Of a stretch of DNA of 5,924 nt, positions 1 to 5,346 are shown piece after piece. The stretch spans positions 1-5,924 of the forward strand of contig JAEWAD010000070.1 in NCBI GenBank assembly GCA_023391905.1. The letters run 5' to 3'. The position numbers and the translations under genes were made by a program. Source of the DNA: Pseudomonadota bacterium (lineage in GTDB: Bacteria; Pseudomonadota; Alphaproteobacteria; Rhizobiales; Kaistiaceae). The notes beneath the pieces were generated by a model. That model saw only the letters and a list, made by a program, of their open reading frames with translations, was not told the origin of the DNA and ran no database searches. Positions within the stretch are counted from its first letter, which is position 1. Each line of letters begins with the position of its first letter.

Positions 1-1
1 G

Positions 2-718
2 TTCAACCTCGACCTCATCTCCACCGCCCCGTCGGTGGTCTATCACCTGAACCTGCGCGACGGCTCGACGATCGAGCTCCACAACCCGGCCGACATGCCG
101 GACGTGATGAAGATCGAGAGCATCGAGGAGCCGTGGATCCGCGCGACGATCCTGACGCCGGATGAGTACCTGGGTGGCATCCTGAAACTCTGCCAGGACC
201 GGCGCGGCACGCAGATCGACCTCAACTATGTCGGCAAGCGCGCCATGGTGGTCTATGATCTGCCTCTCAACGAGGTGGTGTTCGATTTCTACGACCGCCT
301 GAAATCGATCTCGAAGGGCTACGCCTCCTTCGACTACCACATCTCCGATTACCGCGAGGGTGACCTCGTGAAGATGTCGGTCCTGGTCAACGGCGAGCCG
401 GTGGACGCGCTGTCCATGCTGGTGCACCGCACCCGAGCCGAAGGCCGCGGCCGCGCCATGTGCGAGAAGCTGAAAGAGCTCATCCCGCCGCACATGTTCC
501 AGATCCCGGTGCAGGCCGCCATCGGCGGCAAGATCATTGCCCGCGAGACCATCCGCGCCCTGCGCAAGGACGTGACCGCCAAGTGCTACGGCGGCGACGC
601 CTCCCGCAAGCGCAAGCTCCTCGACAAGCAGAAGGAAGGCAAGAAGCGGATGCGCCAGTACGGCAAGGTCGACATCCCGCAGGAAGCCTTCATCGCCGCG
701 CTGAAGATGGACGATTGA
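2..718 (+). CDS. lepA: Elongation factor 4 (LepA), C-terminal part, cut by the left window edge
   Basis: This is a ribosome-associated translational GTPase of the cytoplasm, proposed to back-translocate or remodel stalled or assembling ribosomes. The frame is open from base 2, beginning FNLDLISTAPSVVYHL, which matches the middle of LepA; the GTG at 35 is an internal valine codon, not a start. Of about 600 residues usual for the family, 238 are visible, so the GTPase domain and domain II lie outside. An EF-G domain V-like segment (PDEYLGGILKLCQDRRG to about VNGEPVDAL) is followed by the LepA-specific C-terminal domain with IQAAIGG-like and KCYGGDASRKRKLL motifs (bases 581-622) and the basic KQKEGKKRMRQ stretch expected to touch rRNA. 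The end PQEAFIAALKMDD is the normal family terminus, so the 3' end is intact. A strong terminator follows 31 bases after the stop. The family assignment is essentially certain. Confidence 0.97.
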   Translation, partial: FNLDLISTAPSVVYHLNLRDGSTIELHNPADMPDVMKIESIEEPWIRATILTPDEYLGGILKLCQDRRGTQIDLNYVGKRAMVVYDLPLNEVVFDFYDRLKSISKGYASFDYHISDYREGDLVKMSVLVNGEPVDALSMLVHRTRAEGRGRAMCEKLKELIPPHMFQIPVQAAIGGKIIARETIRALRKDVTAKCYGGDASRKRKLLDKQKEGKKRMRQYGKVDIPQEAFIAALKMDD

Positions 719-749
719 GCCGGCCCCGCCGCTCGACCTGAACCTCGTT

Positions 750-788
750 ATGGCCGTTCCGATCCCCCTCGGAGCGGCCATTTTCGTT
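750..788 (+). terminator. Rho-independent terminator of lepA
   Basis: A 13-bp stem (750-762 with 769-781) has a single G-U pair and a 6-base loop TCCCCC, and is followed by TTTCGTT. The stem starts at ATGGCCG and closes at CGGCCAT. It lies 31 bases past the lepA stop codon and before the gre-like gene, so it should separate the two transcripts. Confidence 0.88.
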
Positions 789-852
789 GATGCGCCCCAG
801 CCGCGTCGGCTCCCCGGTGGACGGCGCAGCGGCGGGGCCCTACCCTCCCCGC

Positions 853-1314
853 ATGAGCAGGGCCTTTGTCAGGGAAGACGACGACGCGGGTGAGGAGCTG
901 CCCGAACGCCCCGTCTCGACGCATCCGAACCTCGTGACGCCGGAAGGCCTCGCGGCGATCGAAGCGGAAATCGCGCGGCTCGTTGCGGCGCTTTCCGAGG
1001 CGCGCGGCCGCGACGACGCCCTCGCCATGGCCCCCCTCGGGCGCGACCTGCGCTATTTCCAGCGTCGCCGCGCCAGCGCGGAGCTTGTCGCTCCTCCGAC
1101 GAGCAGTGCCATCGTCCAGTTCGGCGCCACGGTGACGATCCTGCGCGACGACGATCGCCGCCAGACCTATCGCATCGTCGGCGAGGACGAGGCCGACCCG
1201 AAGCACGGCACGATCTCGCATGTCGCGCCGCTGGCGATTGCGCTGCTCGGTCGCCAGGTCGGCGACGAGATCACGGTGGCCGGCCACGACGCCGAGATCG
1301 TCGCCATCGCCTGA
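853..1314 (+). CDS. GreA/GreB-family transcription factor with a shortened coiled coil
   Basis: This is a 153-residue protein of the Gre family, which binds RNA polymerase in the secondary channel; GreA and GreB stimulate cleavage of backtracked RNA. The C-terminal half (residues 87-152) is a clear Gre C-terminal domain: VQFGATVTI, TYRIVGEDEADPKHGTISHVAPLA, ALLGRQVGDEI. The N-terminal part has LVTPEGLAAIEAEIARL (27-43) and RDLRYFQRRRASAELV (64-79), which match the two coiled-coil helices of GreB. Between them the segment is about 18 residues shorter than in E. coli GreB by hand alignment, and the acidic tip (GDRSENADY in GreB) is missing; only R53-D54-D55 remains nearby. The start at 853 is chosen because MSRAFVREDDD resembles family N-termini. 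There is no clear Shine-Dalgarno upstream, and an in-frame ATG at 790 would add a 21-residue extension that looks non-conserved. It could be an anti-Gre or Rnk-like polymerase modulator instead of a cleavage factor. The family is secure; the exact role is not. Confidence 0.9.
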   Translation: MSRAFVREDDDAGEELPERPVSTHPNLVTPEGLAAIEAEIARLVAALSEARGRDDALAMAPLGRDLRYFQRRRASAELVAPPTSSAIVQFGATVTILRDDDRRQTYRIVGEDEADPKHGTISHVAPLAIALLGRQVGDEITVAGHDAEIVAIA

Positions 1315-1321
1315 GGCCACT

Positions 1322-1356
1322 CGAAACGAAAAGGGCGCCGGCCGAAGCCGACGCCC
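1322..1356 (-). terminator. Rho-independent terminator of the peroxiredoxin gene, UUCG loop
   Basis: Read on the - strand, a 10-bp stem GGGCGTCGGC / GCCGGCGCCC with one U-G pair encloses a UUCG tetraloop (stem bases 1347-1356 and 1333-1342) and runs into TTTTCGTTTCGA. On the + strand the same position is a C-A mismatch with no T tract. The element therefore serves the - strand gene ending at 1382 and is only a weak stop for the convergent gre-like gene. Confidence 0.87.
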
Positions 1357-1381
1357 TCGTCGTCTCGATTTGCCGTGCGGC

Positions 1382-2029
1382 TCAGTTCACCTTGGCGGCG
1401 CCCGGCTGCGGCACGAAGCGCAGATAGGGCTTCAGCGCCTTCCAGCCGCCGGGGAACTTCTCCTTGGCCGCCTCGTCGGAAACCGACGGCACGATGATCA
1501 CGTCCTCGCCATGCTTCCAGTCCACCGGCGTCGCGACCGAGAACTTGGCGGTCAGCTGCAGGCTGTCGATGACGCGGATGATCTCGTCAAAATTCCGCCC
1601 CGTCGAGGCGGGATAGGTCAGCGTCAGCTTCAGCTTCTTGTCGGGGCCGATGACGTAGACCGAGCGGACGGTCATCGTGTCGGAGGCATTGGGATGGATC
1701 ATGCCGTAAAGATTCGAGACCGCCTTGTCCTCGTCGGCGATGAGCGGGAAGTTGAGCGTGGCGCCGGTCGCGTCGCGGATGTCGCCGATCCACTGGTCGT
1801 GGTTGACGAGCTTGTCGACCGAAAGGCCCAGCACCTTGACGCCGCGCTTGTCGAATTCGGGCTTCAGCCTGGCGACGGCGCCGAGCTCGGTGGTGCAGAC
1901 CGGCGTGAAGTTCTTCGGATGCGAGAACAGGACGCCCCAGCTGTCGCCGAGCCACTCATGGAAGGAGATCTTGCCTTCCGTGGTGTCGGCGGTGAAATCG
2001 GGAACGACGTCCCCCAGATTGAGTGCCAT
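1382..2029 (-). CDS. 1-Cys peroxiredoxin, Prx6 type
   Basis: This thiol peroxidase of 215 residues reduces hydrogen peroxide, alkyl hydroperoxides and possibly peroxynitrite in the cytoplasm. The peroxidatic motif PKNFTPVCTTELG places the catalytic cysteine at C45, with T42 and the conserved arginine R122 (in VRSVYVIGPDKK) completing the usual Prx active site. C45 is the only cysteine in the protein, so there is no resolving cysteine and an external thiol must recycle it. The Prx6-type C-terminal extension is present: TPVDWKHGEDVIIVPSVSDEAAKEKFPGGW (167-196) and KPYLRFVPQP (200-209). The length is normal for the subfamily. The start is supported by a Shine-Dalgarno-like GAGGGA at 2039-2044, 9 bases upstream. 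The gene has its own likely promoter and terminator, so it is probably monocistronic; it is divergent from mepA and convergent with the gre-like gene. Confidence 0.96.
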   Translation of the reverse strand: MALNLGDVVPDFTADTTEGKISFHEWLGDSWGVLFSHPKNFTPVCTTELGAVARLKPEFDKRGVKVLGLSVDKLVNHDQWIGDIRDATGATLNFPLIADEDKAVSNLYGMIHPNASDTMTVRSVYVIGPDKKLKLTLTYPASTGRNFDEIIRVIDSLQLTAKFSVATPVDWKHGEDVIIVPSVSDEAAKEKFPGGWKALKPYLRFVPQPGAAKVN

Positions 2030-2091
2030 TTACCGTTTTCCCTCAGTGCGTTGCGAGCGGAACGACGGGCTCCGCCGAGATTTCCGGCGCG

Positions 2092-2119
2092 AGTATCGCA
2101 TGGCTGGTGCTCGGGTCAA
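2092..2119 (-). promoter_or_regulatory. Sigma-70-like promoter of the peroxiredoxin gene
   Basis: On the - strand a -35 box TTGACC (2114-2119, 5 of 6 to consensus) is separated by 16 bases from a -10 box GATACT (2092-2097, 4 of 6). Transcription would start near 2085, giving a leader of about 55 bases before the ATG at 2029. This is the best promoter match in the window, but it is unproven. Confidence 0.6.
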
Positions 2120-2167
2120 TTGCGGAATCCGGGCGAAACCAGACCCAATCGACCAATAAATACGCTG

Positions 2168-2183
2168 AAATCGGAACCGATTT
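2168..2183. repeat. Inverted repeat AAATCGG-AA-CCGATTT, possible operator
   Basis: Perfect 7-bp arms are separated by two bases, in the divergent region between the peroxiredoxin and mepA genes. With one extra T allowed in the right arm, the symmetry extends to TGAAATCGG / CCGATTTTCA. The 2-base spacer and AT-rich ends suit a dimeric protein site better than an RNA terminator. It lies about 50 bp upstream of the peroxiredoxin -35 box. No regulator is identified. Confidence 0.4.
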
Positions 2184-2257
2184 TCATGCCGGACGCGCAG
2201 ATCCCGCCGTTCTGGAAAATTGATCCCGCGAGCCGGTCCGGGGCAGCCGGCGCATGG

Positions 2258-2289
2258 TTGATAAATCGTCAATCTTGATGACCGATAAT
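2258..2289 (+). promoter_or_regulatory. mepA: Weak candidate promoter of mepA
   Basis: TTGATA (2258-2263) and GATAAT (2284-2289, 5 of 6 to the -10 consensus) precede mepA, but they are 20 bases apart, longer than the usual 16-18. The -10-like box alone is well placed, about 35 bases upstream of the start codon. The stretch also has three closely spaced TTGA/TCAA half-sites (2258-2261, 2269-2272 and TTGA at 2275-2278), so a regulator site may overlap. Confidence 0.3.
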
Positions 2290-2324
2290 CCCGGCGTGGA
2301 AGCGCTGAACCCGAAGGTGTCAAC

Positions 2325-3326
2325 ATGCTGAAAAGCCCGATCCGCGCGCTGGCGCTCTCCATGCTGCTGCCGCTCCTCGCCGTCGTACCCGTCGCGGCGG
2401 AATCGATCGACACGACGCCGGCCAAGATCCTGTTCGGCGACGTCAAGACGCCGATCCCGCTCGAGGCGCGCGCCATCGGCTCCTATGCCAAGGGCTGCCT
2501 CGCCGGCGCCGTGGCGCTGCCGGTCAATGGCCCGCAATGGCAGGCGATGCGCCTGTCGCGCAACCGCAACTGGGGCACGCCGGAGCTGATCGCCTTCACG
2601 GAGAAGCTCGCCGCCGACGCCAAGGCGAAGGATGGCTGGCCTGGTCTCCTGGTCGGCGACATGGGCCAGCCGCGCGGCGGCCCGGCCCGTACCGGGCATG
2701 CCAGTCACCAGATCGGCCTCGACGTCGACCTGTGGCTGACGCCGATGCCGAACCGCAGGCTTTCGCGCGACGAGCGAGAGAACATGTCGGCCGTCTCGAT
2801 GGTCAACGAGAAGGCCCGCAAGATCGACAATTCCGTCTGGACCATGGGCCAGCACAAGCTGATCCGCCGTGCCGCGCTCGATCCGCGCGTCGCGCGCATC
2901 TTCGTCAACCCGGCGATCAAGAAGGCGCTCTGCGACGGCGCCGGGGCCGACCGGGCCTGGCTCAACAAGGTCCGCCCGTGGTGGGGCCACACCTATCACT
3001 TCCACGTCCGGCTCGACTGCCCGCCCGGCATGGCGAGCTGCGTGTCGCAGAAGGCGATCCCGCCCGGCGACGGATGCGGCGAGGAGCTGACGGCCTGGCT
3101 GCAGCCGCCGAAACCGACCAAGCCCACCAAGCCGACCAAGCCGGCCGTGAAGCCGCGGCCGATGGTTCTGGCCGACCTGCCGCCCGCCTGCCGCCAGGTG
3201 CTGATCGGCGCGCCCGCCGGCATCACGCCCGAACCGGCGCCGAGCCAGGCGATGTCCTATGACGGCGCGCCGCCGGCCGATATCGAGTCGCCGGTCGACC
3301 AGCCCGCGACTGGCACGCTGCACTGA
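2325..3326 (+). CDS. mepA: Penicillin-insensitive murein endopeptidase (peptidase M74)
   Basis: This is a periplasmic zinc endopeptidase that cuts peptide cross-links in peptidoglycan. The 333-residue product starts with a signal peptide (K3, R7, hydrophobic 8-22, likely cleavage after A25 in VPVAA-ES). The MepA fold is clear: QWQAMRLSRNRNWGTPELI (71-89), LVGDMGQPRGGP (109-120), the zinc motif GHASHQIGLDVDLW (124-137; expected ligands H128 and D135) and WWGHTYHFHVRLDCP (219-233; expected ligand H227). Six cysteines (58, 203, 232, 239, 251, 289) match the number forming three disulfides in E. coli MepA, fitting export. After the catalytic domain comes a KPT repeat (263-273) and a proline-rich tail ending ATGTLH, making it about 60 residues longer than the E. 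coli protein. GAAGGT at 2313-2318, 6 bases before the ATG, supports the start. It is transcribed alone, with a strong terminator downstream. Confidence 0.96.
   Translation: MLKSPIRALALSMLLPLLAVVPVAAESIDTTPAKILFGDVKTPIPLEARAIGSYAKGCLAGAVALPVNGPQWQAMRLSRNRNWGTPELIAFTEKLAADAKAKDGWPGLLVGDMGQPRGGPARTGHASHQIGLDVDLWLTPMPNRRLSRDERENMSAVSMVNEKARKIDNSVWTMGQHKLIRRAALDPRVARIFVNPAIKKALCDGAGADRAWLNKVRPWWGHTYHFHVRLDCPPGMASCVSQKAIPPGDGCGEELTAWLQPPKPTKPTKPTKPAVKPRPMVLADLPPACRQVLIGAPAGITPEPAPSQAMSYDGAPPADIESPVDQPATGTLH
3111..3143 (+). repeat. Short tandem repeat encoding KPT-KPT-KPT-KP in MepA
   Basis: A 9-base unit (AAR CCN ACC) is repeated three and two-thirds times within mepA. It codes for a Lys-Pro-Thr linker between the catalytic domain and the C-terminal tail. 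The unit length keeps the frame, so changes in copy number would alter linker length without breaking the gene. Third positions differ between copies, so it is not a perfect slippage tract. Confidence 0.75.
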
Positions 3327-3346
3327 GATCGTCGGATCTCGAACGA

Positions 3347-3381
3347 GGGCGCCCGGTTCCTGCCGCGGCGCCCTTTTTCTT
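3347..3381 (+). terminator. Rho-independent terminator of mepA
   Basis: A perfect 7-bp stem GGGCGCC / GGCGCCC (3347-3353 with 3367-3373) is extended by CGG/CCG with a bulged C, encloses a loop of about 6 bases, and is followed by TTTTTCTT (3374-3381). A smaller hairpin, GAGATC-GTCG-GATCTC (3325-3340), overlaps the mepA stop codon just before it. On the - strand there is no T tract, so the convergent LysR gene is not clearly served. Confidence 0.92.
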
Positions 3382-3391
3382 GCGCGTCCGC

Positions 3392-4291
3392 CTAGCGCTC
3401 CCAGCCCGACGGCACGCCGCCCTCACGGCGGATCAGCGCGACGAGCGAGGCGACGGCCGGATTGATCGTGTCGCGCGGCACGACCAGGACGACGTCGAGC
3501 GTCGGCGCGTCGGCGAGCGGGCGCGCGACGATGTCCGGCATGCGCTCGTCGCAGATCGACGCCGGCACCAGCGCCACGCCGAGTTCCGCCGCGACCAGAC
3601 GCATGACGGTGTGCTGCAGCAGCGGCTCGAACCGGACGCGCGGCACGATCCCGCCCGCCTCGAAATAGGCCGCGATCGCCGCCCGCAGCGGCGCGGCGAC
3701 GGCGGCGGGCGCTGCGATCAGGCTTTCCTCCGCCAGGTCCTGCGGCGTTACCGCCGTCCATCCGGCAAGGCGATGCGAGGGCGGCACGATCAGGCACAGC
3801 CGGTCGGTGAAGATCGGCACGCTTTCCAGCTGCGGAAAATTGCGGCCGGCAAAGGTGACGGCCGCGTCGAGTTCGCCATAGAGCAGCCGCCGCTCGATAT
3901 CCGCCGGCGTGGTTTCGGCGAGCACGATCCGGACATCCGGCCAGCGCTCCGCATAGGCGCTGACGATGCGCGGCACGACGCGATGCGCCGCGTTCATCAT
4001 GAAGCCGAGGCGCAGCTCGCCCTTCTGCCCCGCCGCGACCAGCTGAGCGTCGCGGCAGGCATTGTCGAACTGGGCCAGCACGGCGCGGGAATCGGCGAGA
4101 AAGCGCTCGCCGGCCTGGGTCAGCGCCACATGGCGCGAATTGCGCTCGACCAGCCGGACGCCGAGCTCGCGCTCCAGATTGGCGATCTGCCGGCTGAACG
4201 GCGGCTGCGTCATGTTCATGCGCGCCGCAGCATGGCCGAAATGCAGCGTCTCGGCCAGGGCCACGAAATAGCGCATCTGCCGCGTATCCAT
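3392..4291 (-). CDS. LysR-family transcriptional regulator
   Basis: This 299-residue protein is a typical LysR-type regulator, which binds DNA as an oligomer and responds to a small effector. The N-terminal winged helix-turn-helix is MRYFVALAETLHFGHAAARMNMTQPPFSRQIANLERELGVRLVERN (residues 6-51 in outline, recognition helix around 27-39), followed by a linker helix. The periplasmic-binding-like effector domain begins at GELRLGFMM (91-99) and runs to about 288, with PQLESVPIFTDRLCLIVPPSHRLA (153-176) and AAELGVALVPASI (234-246) as recognisable elements. The style resembles the CatR/BenM/HcaR branch, but I cannot name the effector. GAGGT lies a few bases upstream of the ATG and supports the start. 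The start codon is centred in a perfect 14-bp palindrome. The gene is divergent from the AEC permease, the classical arrangement for a LysR regulator and its target. Confidence 0.95.
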   Translation of the reverse strand: MDTRQMRYFVALAETLHFGHAAARMNMTQPPFSRQIANLERELGVRLVERNSRHVALTQAGERFLADSRAVLAQFDNACRDAQLVAAGQKGELRLGFMMNAAHRVVPRIVSAYAERWPDVRIVLAETTPADIERRLLYGELDAAVTFAGRNFPQLESVPIFTDRLCLIVPPSHRLAGWTAVTPQDLAEESLIAAPAAVAAPLRAAIAAYFEAGGIVPRVRFEPLLQHTVMRLVAAELGVALVPASICDERMPDIVARPLADAPTLDVVLVVPRDTINPAVASLVALIRREGGVPSGWER

Positions 4292-4297
4292 GGATAC
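4284..4297. repeat. Perfect palindrome GTATCCATGGATAC over the LysR start codon
   Basis: A 14-bp perfect palindrome is centred exactly on the start codon of the LysR gene (ATG at 4289-4291 on the - strand). It has the form GTAT-N6-ATAC, related to but not the same as the common T-N11-A LysR box. A bound dimer here would block the gene's own start region. It could be chance, since about one such palindrome is expected per 16 kb of random sequence. Confidence 0.4.
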
Positions 4298-4386
4298 CTC
4301 GAACGCATCAATGGGACATCATAGTTGGATTGGATTGTATCGCCGGGGCGGCATAAGGAAAGCGGCCATCCGCCATCGAGGCCGTC
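4292..4386. promoter_or_regulatory. Divergent control region between the LysR and AEC permease genes
   Basis: The 95 bases between the two start codons hold a TTGGA tandem (4325-4334) in a TA-rich patch that stands out from the GC-rich surroundings. On the + strand TTGGAT (4330-4335) and CATAAG (4352-4357), 16 bases apart, are a weak promoter match for the permease. On the - strand TATGAT (4318-4323) is a 5-of-6 match to a -10 box for the regulator but has no good -35. GAGG at 4378-4381 is the permease ribosome-binding site, 5 bases from its ATG. The region is short enough for one bound regulator to affect both genes. Confidence 0.45.
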
Positions 4387-5328
4387 ATGCTCTCCAATCT
4401 CCTCATCGTCCTGCCGATCTTCGGGTTGATCCTGGCCGGCTGGATCGCACGACGCAGCAACGCGCTCGGCCCCCACGCCACGCGCGAGGTGAACCGGCTG
4501 GTGGTCTATCTGGCGCTGCCCGCGCTCCTGTTCGACATCATGGCCAAGGCAAGCTGGTCGGAGATCTGGCAACCGGGCTTCATCCTCGCCTTCGCCTCCG
4601 GCAGCGCCGTCATCTTCGCGCTGACGCTGTGGGTCCGAACGCGGCAGGGATCGCCGCTGGCCGACGCCGCGATCGATGCGCTCAACGCCAGCTACGCCAA
4701 TACCGGCTTCATGGGCTTTCCGCTGGTGCTGGCGGTCGTCGGCGGATCCGGCATGGGCCCGACGCTGGTGGCGACGATCCTGACCGTCTGCGTGCTCTTC
4801 GCCGTCGCCATCGTGCTGATCGAGAGCAGCCTCCGGTCGGGATCGAGCCGGCGCGACATCGCCTTCCGGACCTTGGTCGCGCTGGCGAAGAACCCGCTGC
4901 TGGTGGCGCCGGTCGCCGGCGCGCTGTTCATGGCCTCGGGCTCCGCCCTCCCGGGCCCGCTCGACCGGTTCCTGCAGCTCCTCGGTGGCGCGGCGTCGCC
5001 CTGCGCGCTGATCGCGCTCGGCCTGTTCCTGGCCGACAACAGGAAGGCGGGGAGCCAGCCCGCCGGCGCCCGCGTCGAGACCGCGCTCGTCGCCCTCAAG
5101 CTTCTGGCGCAGCCCGCCGTCACCTGGCTGGTGGCAGTGCCGCTGCTGGGCCTGCCCTCGGCCGCCGCGCATACCGCCGTGCTGCTCGCGGCGCTGCCAA
5201 CCGGCACCGGCCCCTTCATGCTGGCCGAGTTCTACGAACGCGAGGCGGTCCGCACCAGCCGCGTCGTGCTGGCGACCACCGTGCTATCGGTGGCCACCCT
5301 GTCGCTCTATCTCGCGATCGCCGGCTGA
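4387..5328 (+). CDS. AEC-family transporter (auxin efflux carrier-like permease)
   Basis: This is a 313-residue inner-membrane secondary transporter of the AEC family, whose bacterial members are proposed to move malonate, other small organic acids or unknown metabolites. About ten hydrophobic segments can be seen (roughly 3-21, 36-54, 63-83, 101-121, 124-146, 170-186, 196-216, 230-253, 260-280, 291-312), in two five-helix halves. Family signatures are EVNRLVVYLALPALLFD (34-50), NASYANTGFMGFPLVLA (100-116), AKNPLLVAPVAG (167-178), GGAASPCALIALGLFLA (200-216), LKLLAQPAVTW (238-247) and LLAALPTGTGPFMLAEFY (266-283). P112 and P271 sit where the broken crossover helices of this fold are expected. 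The length is normal and no frame damage is seen. The divergent LysR regulator probably controls it, so its substrate may be that regulator's effector; the substrate cannot be read from the sequence. Confidence 0.93.
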   Translation: MLSNLLIVLPIFGLILAGWIARRSNALGPHATREVNRLVVYLALPALLFDIMAKASWSEIWQPGFILAFASGSAVIFALTLWVRTRQGSPLADAAIDALNASYANTGFMGFPLVLAVVGGSGMGPTLVATILTVCVLFAVAIVLIESSLRSGSSRRDIAFRTLVALAKNPLLVAPVAGALFMASGSALPGPLDRFLQLLGGAASPCALIALGLFLADNRKAGSQPAGARVETALVALKLLAQPAVTWLVAVPLLGLPSAAAHTAVLLAALPTGTGPFMLAEFYEREAVRTSRVVLATTVLSVATLSLYLAIAG

Positions 5329-5346
5329 GGCGTCGTCGCGCCTCAG
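5325..5346. repeat. Inverted repeat shared by two convergent stop codons
   Basis: Perfect 8-bp arms CTGAGGCG / CGCCTCAG flank a 6-base loop TCGTCG. The left arm contains the TGA of the AEC permease (5326-5328) and the right arm contains the TGA of the oxidoreductase on the other strand (5343-5345). There is no T tract on either side, so it is not a standard terminator. It may act as a bidirectional stop or as 3'-end protection for both messages. Confidence 0.55.

Noticed and set aside
35..37. GTG as a start codon for the first gene
   Set aside because: The frame continues upstream to the window edge with conserved LepA sequence (NLDLISTAPSV), so this is an internal valine.
787..852. Upstream starts (TTG 787, ATG 790) for the gre-like gene
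   Set aside because: They would add an unconserved-looking N-terminus (MRPSRVGSPVDG...) overlapping the end of the lepA terminator, while MSRAFVREDDD at 853 fits the family.
2168..2183. Inverted repeat read as a terminator because TTTT follows on the + strand
   Set aside because: The stem is short and AT-rich with almost no loop, and no gene on the + strand ends just upstream.
2200..2229. Direct repeat GATCCCGC (2200-2207 and 2222-2229), 22 bases apart
   Set aside because: An 8-base repeat is likely by chance within about 300 bases of GC-rich sequence, and nothing else supports a binding function.
2258..2272. FNR/FixK-like site TTGAT...GTCAA upstream of mepA
   Set aside because: The spacing is 5 bases instead of 4 and the right half is GTCAA instead of ATCAA, so it does not fit the TTGAT-N4-ATCAA consensus.
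2184..3323. Long open frame (379 codons) on the - strand opposite mepA
   Set aside because: It is an antisense shadow of the well-supported mepA gene: Arg/Gly/Ala/Asp-rich, low in real motifs, and typical of GC-rich DNA. The same holds for long frames opposite the LysR gene (3380-4324 +), the AEC gene (4216-5172 -), the gre-like gene (748-1320 -) and the peroxiredoxin (1220-2278 +).
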